The notes under the pieces: model-generated
Told to the model about the DNA's origin: nothing
Seen by the model: the letters and a program-made list of their open reading frames with translations, nothing else
The model's database searches: none
Assembly (NCBI GenBank): GCA_022775005.1
Contig: JALFJR010000015.1
Location: 1-57,805, forward strand
DNA from: Parabacteroides sp.
GTDB taxonomy: Bacteria; Bacteroidota; Bacteroidia; Bacteroidales; Tannerellaceae
Direction of reading: 5' to 3'
DNA: 57,805 bases
Position numbers and translations under genes: made by a program
Shown here: one piece after another, positions 50,652-57,805 of the stretch
Numbering within the stretch: position 1 is the stretch's first letter
Layout: each line of letters opens with the position of its first letter

Positions 50652-52484
50652 TTACCAACCAGGATTCTGCTTCAAGTTCGTATTGAACTGAATAACCACC
50701 TCAGGTATCGGATAGAGATACTGACGTTGCGGCCATTGACGACCCGCATAGTTGTATTTCATCAAATAACCGCCATTAACCTTTTCCACGTTCAGCACGT
50801 TGTTCTTGCCCGTGCCGACATAGACACCAATGGAGGCATAGGTCTCGTCTGTAATCTTGTCCGTATCATAGAAGTAAGCATCATACGTACCATCGCCATT
50901 CATGTCCAAGGGTGCGTTCAACGCCGGAATCAAGACACCTTGCCATGGATCGTTCACCCAAAGATCACAAGCGTTCCAACGCTTTAAGTCATTCAGACGC
51001 AAGCCTTCCAAAGCCAACTCGATCTCACGCTCACGGCGTACCTCAAGCACGACCGGATTAGAAACGCCCGGATAATAAGCGGCAATGTAAGGCTCCACAG
51101 AGGTCGGCTTCGTGGTCAACGTACCGGTTTGTGCCGTACCGCCCGTAATACCTGCACGTGCACGCAACGCTCCAATCGTCTCAGCCCACTCCGCATCGGT
51201 CAACTTGCCCAGCTCGGCCTGTGCCTCAGCATAGTTCAGCAACACCTCGGCATAGCGCATCAGCGGCTGGTCATTATCATTGTTCTCACCATCATCGTAA
51301 GCCACGTCGTCCATTACCCACTTTGTAAATTGATAACCCGTCAAAGAGTGACCCTGGAAGTTAGCGGGTGTAGGAACGTAAGCGCCGTTTGCATCCTTGC
51401 GTGTATAGTCTGCGCCGCGCACCGTCTGGTTGAAACGGAGATCACGACCCGTACAATCCTCTACGAAAGTTTTGTAACTACCATCCGCATGCTTGTCGCT
51501 GTAGGGTGTACCGTCAATATTCAAATAAGTATTCATGAACTTACGACTCATGCAGAGGTGAGGACCGTAAGTCGAAGAGTTGTACCACCAGTTGGCTTGG
51601 CCCATACCCAATGTTTTATCGGTAGCAATAGCAAACATCACCTCGGTAGTCACCGTATTATCGGAAATGAAGAGGTCACGATAAGCGCCACGTCCCTCAC
51701 TGTAAGGTGTGCCAGTATGCAATTTATACGGGCCCTTATCCATCACCTCACGAGCAGCAGCAGCCGCCAACTGATAGAGTTGCTCCACAGAGTACTGTGA
51801 GCAGCCAGTGCGAGCCACATCTAACTCATCATTAGCATGATACTTACGCCAAGCAGCCTCGAACAGACAAACGCGAGACTTGAAGGCTGCGGCTGTCCAC
51901 TTATTCACCAACGTGGAGTTGAGTGTCACATCCGTTGTGGTGATGTGCTGATAGGCATAGTCCAAATCATCGATGATGTGACCGATGATCACGTCTCGTG
52001 AATCTTGCGAGTTATACAAATCTGGATCCTCGGCATCGTTGAACACCTTGTCAATCCAGGGTACAGGACCATACTGAACCAACTTATCAAAATAGAAACG
52101 GGCACGGAAGAGGCGTGCGATACCATTATAGTTGTTACGGATGTTCTCACTGACTGCCTCGTTGGTGTTGTTCTCCAAGAAGAAATTGATGTTGCGCAAT
52201 GCGCTCCAACTCCAACTGGTAGCAGAGTTAACCGTGTAGGCACCAACTTCCATACCACTCAACGAGTTCTTCACGCCATAGTCCAATGTCTCGCTGCGGT
52301 GGCTTGCTTCGCTACGCGATGGCAATACATTATAGAAGGAGTACGCATAGGTCTGCAAACCCTTCTCGGCGCTGAACACCATATCTACGGAAGCGGATGA
52401 CTGCGGTTCCTCGTCCATATCACAAGCGGTGAAGCCTGTGCTCAAGGCAAATAATGCGCCTAAAATGATATATTTCTTTTTCAT
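50652..52484 (-). CDS. RagB/SusD family outer-membrane lipoprotein
   Basis: A 610-residue lipoprotein with lipobox Cys21 (FTAC). The body follows the classic SusD layout: RNINFFLENN near 90, RARFYFDKLVQYGPVPWID near 135-153 and, at the C-terminal side, PLMRYAEVLLNYAEAQAELG and VLEVRREREIELALEGLRLNDLKRW (both in parts). It binds the substrate over its SusC transporter. It follows susC by 21 bp and precedes the phosphatase-family gene, forming a small three-gene locus. Confidence 0.94.
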   Translation of the reverse strand: MKKKYIILGALFALSTGFTACDMDEEPQSSASVDMVFSAEKGLQTYAYSFYNVLPSRSEASHRSETLDYGVKNSLSGMEVGAYTVNSATSWSWSALRNINFFLENNTNEAVSENIRNNYNGIARLFRARFYFDKLVQYGPVPWIDKVFNDAEDPDLYNSQDSRDVIIGHIIDDLDYAYQHITTTDVTLNSTLVNKWTAAAFKSRVCLFEAAWRKYHANDELDVARTGCSQYSVEQLYQLAAAAAREVMDKGPYKLHTGTPYSEGRGAYRDLFISDNTVTTEVMFAIATDKTLGMGQANWWYNSSTYGPHLCMSRKFMNTYLNIDGTPYSDKHADGSYKTFVEDCTGRDLRFNQTVRGADYTRKDANGAYVPTPANFQGHSLTGYQFTKWVMDDVAYDDGENNDNDQPLMRYAEVLLNYAEAQAELGKLTDAEWAETIGALRARAGITGGTAQTGTLTTKPTSVEPYIAAYYPGVSNPVVLEVRREREIELALEGLRLNDLKRWNACDLWVNDPWQGVLIPALNAPLDMNGDGTYDAYFYDTDKITDETYASIGVYVGTGKNNVLNVEKVNGGYLMKYNYAGRQWPQRQYLYPIPEVVIQFNTNLKQNPGW

Positions 52485-52505
52485 ATCTGAATTAGCTTTG
52501 AATAA

Positions 52506-55500
52506 TTAGAATGTAACATTAAGACCCAAGCTGATGGACTTCATCATCGGATAATTGTAACCATCACCACTACCAGTCGTCAAGTCAGGATCGGAAGTAC
52601 CGATATTCGAAACGTTGATGTCCTTCGTGCGCTTGTAGAGCGGCGACCAGGTAAAGAGGTTCTCGCAAGAGAGATAAACACCCACCTTACTCAAATGCAC
52701 TTTCTTAGTCCACTCTGTCGGCAGGTTGTAACCAATCTGCAAGTTCTTCAAACGCAGGTAGGCCACGTTCTGCAAATAACGTGTGTTGGCATTCTGATGA
52801 CCGCTGTAGAACGGACGATAATAACCGGCGTAACGCGGCATGTAGGCATCCGGGTTCTCCGGTGTCCAGTAATTATCCACATGCCAAGTCGGCATCTGGT
52901 TGTACGGACGGTTGTACTGGCCCCAGAATACAGAAGCCTCGTTGGAAGGATACCAATCCTGTTTACCCACACCCTGGAAGAAGGCATTAAACCAAATATT
53001 GTTCCAATCGCCGGAGAGGGTGAAGCTATAGATATAACGCGGCTCCTCATTACCGATAATCTTGCGGTCTCCCGGATCATCCACCGTATTCTTGCCACGA
53101 TCAATATAGCCATTGCCATTCAAGTCCTCAAACTTCACGTCACCCGGATAGAGCTTGTAAGTCTTTGAGGTCTGCATCAACGGGTTATAATACTTCTGAC
53201 CGGCTGCAACGGCACCTGCCTCAGCAGCATCGATGCTGGCCTGATCCTGCCACAAACCATTGGAAACATAGCCCCACAACTCACCGATGCGCATGCCCTC
53301 GTAGTAGTTACCCGCCAAAGACTGGTTGGCGTTTGTAGAAAGGGTATAGTTCGCATTGTTAAACTTGTCGATCACGGAGTAGTAGTCAGCCAACGTAGCC
53401 TTGATGCTATAATTGAAGGGCTTGCCGGCCAAATCAAAACGATCATGCCACTCTAAAGAGATCTCATAACCACGGGTGGTCATGTCGGCATAGTTGCCCT
53501 TCGGAGAGCTGGCACCAAACACATCAGGCACCGTCGGGCCCTTCACGATCATGTCCGTTGTCTTACGGATGTAGTAGTCGCCACTAACCGTCAAGCGGTT
53601 GTCGAAGAAGCCTAAATCAGCACCTACGTCCCAAGTCGTAGCCGTCTCCCAAGTCAAGCTACCGGGTAAAGCGGCGGGTGAGGACATGTAGTTCTGGCGC
53701 AAACCGTTCAAGATAAAGCTGGAGGTCGAGATGCCCAAAGTTTGCTTATATTGATAGTTGCTCAAACCAGCGGCATTACCCAGCGAACCCCAAGAGAAAC
53801 GCAGCTTTGCGTTAGAGACATACTTGGACTCTACGTTGAACCAAGGCTCCTCAGAGATACGCCAACCTGCTGACGCAGAGGGGAAGAAAGCCCAGCGCTC
53901 GTTGTCGGGGAAACGAGAAGAACCATCGTAACGACCGTTCACCTCCAAGAGATAGCGGTTGTCAAAGTCGTAATTCAAACGGAAGAAAGCACCACCAAAC
54001 TGGTAAGCGTTCCAAGAAGAGGTGATCTTGCGGTTGTCCGTACCCAACGCCAAGTTGATGTTATCCACATCCTCTGTCAACAGGTCATCGTTGTAACCAT
54101 AGAGCTCTTTCGTTTGAGACTTCTCGTAGTTCCAACCACCCATAATCTTGAAGTTGTGCACCTCATTCAACGTGTCCTCAAACTCCGCATAGAGGTTCGT
54201 TGCGATATAGCTATTGCTGCGCTTGGTCTCCGCGATGTTAGAACGTGTACCAGAGATATACTCGATAATGCTCTCACCGTTGGCATCTACCGAACGAGCA
54301 TACGGAGAACGTACCTGCTTCTTCGTCTTATCATAAGTAGTCCGCTTGTAGGTAAAGTCACCGTTCACACGCAACCGATCATTCAGGAACTTCGCATTGA
54401 AAGAGGCGGTGTTCTTGAACACCTCGTTCGTGGTCGTGATACCGCTCTTACCGTAGAGCATGTCACCCACCGTATAAACGGCACAATAGGTCAACGTACC
54501 ATCCGGGTTAAACATCGGTGAAGAGGGGTGTGCCTCGTCGGCAATGTTACGCCAGATTACACCCGAACCCTCTGAATAGGTGATTGGGTTATAATATTTG
54601 TTCTGCGAGAACTCGAAGTTATTGCTGATCTTCAACCACGGAGTAGCTTGATAACCACCCTTGAAACGCATGTTATACGTTTTGTACTTATCCGTCTGCG
54701 TGTCGTTGTCAAACAAACCGTTGTACTTGTAGAAACGACCGGAGAGGTAGTAGTCGAACTTACCATCAGAACCGGAGATGGAGAGATTCTGATTGTGGCT
54801 GAATGTACGATCCTTATACAGCAAGTCATACCAATCTGTGCCTTCCGGATAATAGACGTAACGTCCCTTTGTTCCGATCGAACCGTCGGAGATCACCGTA
54901 CCGAAGTCACCCGTCTCATGGCGACGCTTGTACTCCTCCAACCAAGCAGTAGAGAACTGCTGCGTTTTGTTGATACCAGAGGGGTTAGACTGATTGAAGC
55001 CATAGTACGCATCGTAGAAGTGCTGCGCCCATACGTAACCATCGGAAACCACATCAGGCACGTTCTGCGGCGACTGGAAGTTGTAGCTGGATGAGTAAAC
55101 CACCTGCGGCTTGCCCTCTTTTGCGTTCTTGGTCGTAATCAAAACAACACCGAACGGCGCACGCGCACCATAGATAGCGGAAGCAGCTGCATCCTTCAAG
55201 ACGGAAACACTCTCAATATCATCCGGATTCAACATCGAGGGATCACCCTCCACACCGTCGATCAACACCAAAGCACTACCGCCGTTGATAGATCCGGCAC
55301 CACGCACGTTGAAGTCGGCTGTACGGCCCGGCTTACCATCGGCCAGGGAGATGTTCAAGTTAGGAACGACACCCTCCAACATCTGTGTAGCATTCGCTGT
55401 CGGACGACCCTCAAAAACATCACTGGTCACCTGCTCCACGGCACCGGTCAAGTTCACCTTCTTCTGCGAACCGTAACCTACGACTACGACCTCATCCAGA

Positions 55501-55895
55501 TTTTGCGTATCCTCTTTTATAGCAATTTGCAATGAGGTACGATTGTTCACAGGTACATCTTGCTGCACATAACCAATGTAAGAAACTTGCAACACGGCAT
55601 TAGCGGGAGCTTCGATCGAGAAATTACCATCAAAGTCGGTAATCGTACCATTTGTAGTACCTTTCACGACCACATTCGCACCAATAATTGGCTCTCCTTT
55701 CGTATCTACCACCTTACCGGTCACTTTACTTATTTGCTGCTGAGCGTTCAAGAAAGCAGCAACATCTTTTTTCACGATGGGTAACTTTGTCGCCATAGCG
55801 TCATTACCCGATCTTGCGGCAAAAGCGACTCCTGAAATTCCCACGAGCGGAACAATTAACAGAGTCCTTGAGAATGAGTGTTTAAATTGACTCAT
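52506..55895 (-). CDS. SusC/RagA family TonB-linked outer-membrane transporter
   Basis: A 1129-residue protein. Signal peptide to about residue 27 (VAFAA), followed by a short extension and a carboxypeptidase-regulatory-like domain (about 57-140, VTGKVVDTKGEPIIGANVVVKG in parts). The TonB-linker LDEVVVVGYGSQKKVNLTGAV is the classic SusC form. The plug includes VSVLKDAAASAIYGARAPFGVV and the barrel ends in NVTF. It is paired with the SusD lipoprotein downstream; transport energy comes through TonB. Confidence 0.95.
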   Translation of the reverse strand: MSQFKHSFSRTLLIVPLVGISGVAFAARSGNDAMATKLPIVKKDVAAFLNAQQQISKVTGKVVDTKGEPIIGANVVVKGTTNGTITDFDGNFSIEAPANAVLQVSYIGYVQQDVPVNNRTSLQIAIKEDTQNLDEVVVVGYGSQKKVNLTGAVEQVTSDVFEGRPTANATQMLEGVVPNLNISLADGKPGRTADFNVRGAGSINGGSALVLIDGVEGDPSMLNPDDIESVSVLKDAAASAIYGARAPFGVVLITTKNAKEGKPQVVYSSSYNFQSPQNVPDVVSDGYVWAQHFYDAYYGFNQSNPSGINKTQQFSTAWLEEYKRRHETGDFGTVISDGSIGTKGRYVYYPEGTDWYDLLYKDRTFSHNQNLSISGSDGKFDYYLSGRFYKYNGLFDNDTQTDKYKTYNMRFKGGYQATPWLKISNNFEFSQNKYYNPITYSEGSGVIWRNIADEAHPSSPMFNPDGTLTYCAVYTVGDMLYGKSGITTTNEVFKNTASFNAKFLNDRLRVNGDFTYKRTTYDKTKKQVRSPYARSVDANGESIIEYISGTRSNIAETKRSNSYIATNLYAEFEDTLNEVHNFKIMGGWNYEKSQTKELYGYNDDLLTEDVDNINLALGTDNRKITSSWNAYQFGGAFFRLNYDFDNRYLLEVNGRYDGSSRFPDNERWAFFPSASAGWRISEEPWFNVESKYVSNAKLRFSWGSLGNAAGLSNYQYKQTLGISTSSFILNGLRQNYMSSPAALPGSLTWETATTWDVGADLGFFDNRLTVSGDYYIRKTTDMIVKGPTVPDVFGASSPKGNYADMTTRGYEISLEWHDRFDLAGKPFNYSIKATLADYYSVIDKFNNANYTLSTNANQSLAGNYYEGMRIGELWGYVSNGLWQDQASIDAAEAGAVAAGQKYYNPLMQTSKTYKLYPGDVKFEDLNGNGYIDRGKNTVDDPGDRKIIGNEEPRYIYSFTLSGDWNNIWFNAFFQGVGKQDWYPSNEASVFWGQYNRPYNQMPTWHVDNYWTPENPDAYMPRYAGYYRPFYSGHQNANTRYLQNVAYLRLKNLQIGYNLPTEWTKKVHLSKVGVYLSCENLFTWSPLYKRTKDINVSNIGTSDPDLTTGSGDGYNYPMMKSISLGLNVTF

Positions 55896-55953
55896 AACGC
55901 TGAATTTTTAATAGTTAAACTATCCGAATGTTTTATCATCAAATTCTTGGGAG

Positions 55954-55961
55954 CAAAAGTA
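55954..55961 (-). promoter_or_regulatory. -7 box of the second susC
   Basis: The complement reads TACTTTTG, a match to TAnnTTTG, with a leader of about 55 bases. No good -33 element at the usual distance. Confidence 0.5.
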
Positions 55962-56173
55962 GATCAGTTAAATTACGTATCCGCTTCAATTCTGTTACAT
56001 TTATGATACTAAAATTTAAGTTAACTAACCAACTGGCTTACCAGCTTTAACAATATACATTTCATTTACGAGGGCAAATATACACATATTTTAATAGGAT
56101 TGGTTCTATAAAATGACATAAAAAGTTTCATTTTTGACAGCAACCGCTAAATCATCCCCATTCTATTAAAAAA

Positions 56174-56305
56174 CAATGCCGATGTTTTTAAAAAAGCATC
56201 GGCAATATTCATAAAAATCACGGGCAACGTTTATTAAAACCATGAGCAATGTTTTAGAAAACTATCAGCAATATTTTAGAAAAAGATGGGCAATGTTTTT
56301 CGGAA
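56174..56305. repeat. 22-bp modular repeat array D (12-bp core + 10-bp spacer)
   Basis: Six units start at 56174, 56196, 56218, 56240, 56262 and 56284. The first core is CAATGCCGATGT; the others are inverted: GCATCGGCAATA, TCACGGGCAACG, CCATGAGCAATG, CTATCAGCAATA, AGATGGGCAATG. Spacers are ttttaaaaaa, ttcataaaaa, tttattaaaa, ttttagaaaa (twice) and tttttcggaa. Weaker copies may flank both ends (56152 and 56306). It lies between the rplI terminator and the susC promoter region. The rest of this 494-bp gap is AT-rich without a gene. Confidence 0.85.
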
Positions 56306-56321
56306 CGTCCATCAGGCATAT

Positions 56322-56360
56322 ACAAAAAAAAGAGGTATGTCATTTCACTGACATACCTCT
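56322..56360 (-). terminator. Terminator of the rpsF-rpsR-rplI operon
   Basis: AGAGGTATGTCA (56331-56342) pairs perfectly with TGACATACCTCT (56349-56360), loop TTTCAC. On the minus strand a run of T follows (complement of AAAAAAA at 56324-56330). Confidence 0.85.
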
Positions 56361-56389
56361 CCTGCTATAACACTCAAATATTCCCTGAA

Positions 56390-56833
56390 TCACTCAGAAA
56401 CGACCTCAAACGGGATCTCTACAGAAACCTCCTTGTGGAGCTTCAAGGTAGCCTTATACTGACCAACCTCTTTCACGCTCTCCTTGATAGAGATAATCTT
56501 ACGATCGATTTCGAAACCAATCTTAGCCAAAGCCTCAGCTACCTGGATGTTCGTTACAGAACCAAAGATAGTACCTGTTGAGCTTGTCTTTGCACCGATT
56601 GTCAATGATACGCCCTGTAACTTAGCCGCCAATTCTTCAGCGTCAGCCTTGATCTTAGCCAACTTGTGTGCACGTTGCTTCAAGTTCTCTGCCAACACTT
56701 TCTTAGCAGACTCAGAAGCGATCACTGCCTTACCCGTGGGGATTAGAAAGTTACGTCCGTAACCGTCCTTTACTGTTACGATATCGTCTTTGTAGCCTAA
56801 ATTAACTACATCCTCTTTCAAAATAACTTGCAT
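56390..56833 (-). CDS. rplI: 50S ribosomal protein L9
   Basis: A 147-residue protein with the L9 N-terminal signature [32 protein letters not shown] in pieces (G-x2-G at the start of the RNA-binding domain), a long central helix and a C-terminal domain. It binds 23S rRNA in the large subunit. Last gene of the rpsF-rpsR-rplI operon, ending in a strong terminator 30 bases later. Confidence 0.97.
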   Translation of the reverse strand: MQVILKEDVVNLGYKDDIVTVKDGYGRNFLIPTGKAVIASESAKKVLAENLKQRAHKLAKIKADAEELAAKLQGVSLTIGAKTSSTGTIFGSVTNIQVAEALAKIGFEIDRKIISIKESVKEVGQYKATLKLHKEVSVEIPFEVVSE

Positions 56834-56856
56834 ATTCTGTCTCCTCTCAATATTTA

Positions 56857-57126
56857 TTATTTCATCAAATCGGTTACAAAAGGAAGCAATGCCAAGTGAC
56901 GAGCACGCTTAACGGCTTGAGCCACGCGACGCTGGAACTTCAAAGAAGTACCCGTGATGCGACGGGGAAGGATCTTGCCCTGCTCGTTCAAGAACTTCTT
57001 CAAGAACTCAGGATCCTTGTAATCGATATACTTGATACCGTTCTTCTTGAAACGGCAATATTTCTTTCTCTTAACGTCAACTGAGGGCGGAGTTAAATAT
57101 CTGATTTCTGATTGAGTTGCTGCCAT
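56857..57126 (-). CDS. rpsR: 30S ribosomal protein S18
   Basis: An 89-residue protein. The core [17 protein letters not shown]...[21 protein letters not shown] is the S18 family, including the single conserved Cys. It forms a pair with S6 on the small subunit. It lies 23 bp before rplI and two bases after rpsF. Confidence 0.97.
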   Translation of the reverse strand: MAATQSEIRYLTPPSVDVKRKKYCRFKKNGIKYIDYKDPEFLKKFLNEQGKILPRRITGTSLKFQRRVAQAVKRARHLALLPFVTDLMK

Positions 57127-57128
57127 GA

Positions 57129-57482
57129 TTAATTCTCCTTTACTGTTTCTTTAGATGCTTTCAGATTTCTTCTCTTCGCTGCATATTCTGCGGCATACTT
57201 GTCTTGACGGAAAGTCAAGAAGCGGATCACGCGCTCGTCACGACGGAAGTTTACCTCCAATGTAGCGATCACGCTCGGATCAGCCTTGAATTCTACCAAC
57301 TGATAGAAGCCTGTAGTCTTCTTATCGATAGGATAAGCCAGCTTACGCAAGCCCCAGTTCTCCTCATTCACGATCTCTGCGCCCTGAGCCTTCAGGAGGT
57401 TCGTGAATTTCTCGACCGCTTCCTTCATCTGTGCGTCAGACAAAACGGGAGTCAAAATGAAAACGGTTTCGTAATTGTTCAT
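57129..57482 (-). CDS. rpsF: 30S ribosomal protein S6
   Basis: A 117-residue protein: [18 protein letters not shown] at the start and [18 protein letters not shown] in the middle are S6 hallmarks. It binds S18 and the central domain of 16S rRNA. First gene of the operon; no ssb gene sits between rpsF and rpsR, unlike in many other bacteria. Confidence 0.96.
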   Translation of the reverse strand: MNNYETVFILTPVLSDAQMKEAVEKFTNLLKAQGAEIVNEENWGLRKLAYPIDKKTTGFYQLVEFKADPSVIATLEVNFRRDERVIRFLTFRQDKYAAEYAAKRRNLKASKETVKEN

Positions 57483-57523
57483 AATAACGCTTATAAATTA
57501 TATTAGTAATTTGAATTTCGGCG

Positions 57524-57531
57524 CGAAGATA
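57524..57531 (-). promoter_or_regulatory. -7-like box of rpsF
   Basis: The complement reads TATCTTCG, one mismatch from TAnnTTTG, 42 bases before the ATG. The identical box precedes tkt. Confidence 0.4.
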
Positions 57532-57609
57532 GTCATTTTTTCCATACGCACAAGCTTAGTCGCCTCTTTTTTTGCACATTGCAGAAGAGGGCAAGATCGT
57601 AACAGAGCT

Positions 57610-57804
57610 TCACGGCTCAGAATAAAGCAAGCTACGTGCGTTGTTCACGGTTTCCATAATGGTTCTCTTGCGGAGTGGCAGCTCGTCTGGCACGCTTATC
57701 GACGCTCCTTTCATGTTGCTTTCCAGTTTGGTGATGAGCGGTATGACATCCACGAGCATCCGCCGGAAGAAAATGTTCCGGGCAACGGTAGCCTGAGTCA
57801 TGGA
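57610..57804 (-). CDS. C-terminal end of an unrecognised protein (partial)
   Basis: The frame is open to the window edge and ends at 57610, giving the last 64 or so residues (…MTQATVARNIFFRRML…VNNARSLLYSEP). I do not recognise the family. The sequence is mixed helical and polar with a basic stretch (PLRKRTIM). The ATG at 57801 may be internal because the frame remains open before it. It could be a small gene or the end of a larger one. Confidence 0.4.
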   Translation of the reverse strand, partial: SMTQATVARNIFFRRMLVDVIPLITKLESNMKGASISVPDELPLRKRTIMETVNNARSLLYSEP

Positions 57805-57805
57805 A

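Overview
The window looks like chromosome from a Bacteroidales bacterium, most plausibly of the Parabacteroides/Tannerella/Porphyromonas branch. Evidence for this is two SusC/SusD pairs, GH20/GH78/GH106 glycosidases, Bacteroidetes-type promoters (-7 box TAnnTTTG), an HU-like protein followed by a 31-residue 'smalltalk' protein, and the block dnaA - B12-dependent ribonucleotide reductase - malQ. The species cannot be fixed from sequence reading alone.

Layout. Positions 1-2923 are the edge of a mobile element: a broken IS1380-like transposase end, a RecA-like AAA ATPase and a zinc-finger/toprim-like (DUF6371-type) replication protein, with GTCTAA hexamers, a long hairpin and a 20-bp palindrome between the last two. 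Positions 3110-5592 hold a cupin, a REP-associated tyrosine transposase (RAYT) with REP palindromes before, inside and after it, the HU-like gene and the smalltalk gene. Positions 5587-14884 (minus strand) carry a FAD oxidoreductase, radA, a PNPOx-like lipoprotein, an isoaspartyl peptidase/asparaginase, a GH106 rhamnosidase and an outer-membrane barrel. Positions 15065-18309 (plus strand) form a compact four-gene operon (nucleotidyltransferase, ATP-grasp enzyme, CDP-alcohol phosphatidyltransferase, HAD hydrolase) that looks like a pathway for activating a polar head group and joining it to lipid. It is followed by a convergent DUF3267-GNAT fusion, rpiB and tkt, a GH78 rhamnosidase, then topB and oxyR on the plus strand.

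Positions 29359-36605 hold a UDP-sugar dehydrogenase, a membrane-anchored nuclease, a candidate small RNA, a GH20 hexosaminidase and SusD; the first SusC ends at 39797. Positions 40167-49441 are core functions: malQ, nrdJ, dnaA, an MCE protein and a murein amidase. A second SusC/SusD pair with an endonuclease/exonuclease/phosphatase-family enzyme follows, then rpsF-rpsR-rplI and the end of an unrecognised gene.

The most unusual signal is a family of intergenic arrays built on a strict 22-bp period: a 12-bp core, resembling CGTTGCCCATCG in either orientation, plus a 10-bp T/A-rich spacer. Four arrays share this core (2938-3091, 19536-19667, 34423-34576, 56174-56305). A fifth (22235-22356) keeps the 12+10 architecture with different cores that form interleaved, nearly perfect inverted pairs. 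I do not know a described element that explains this.
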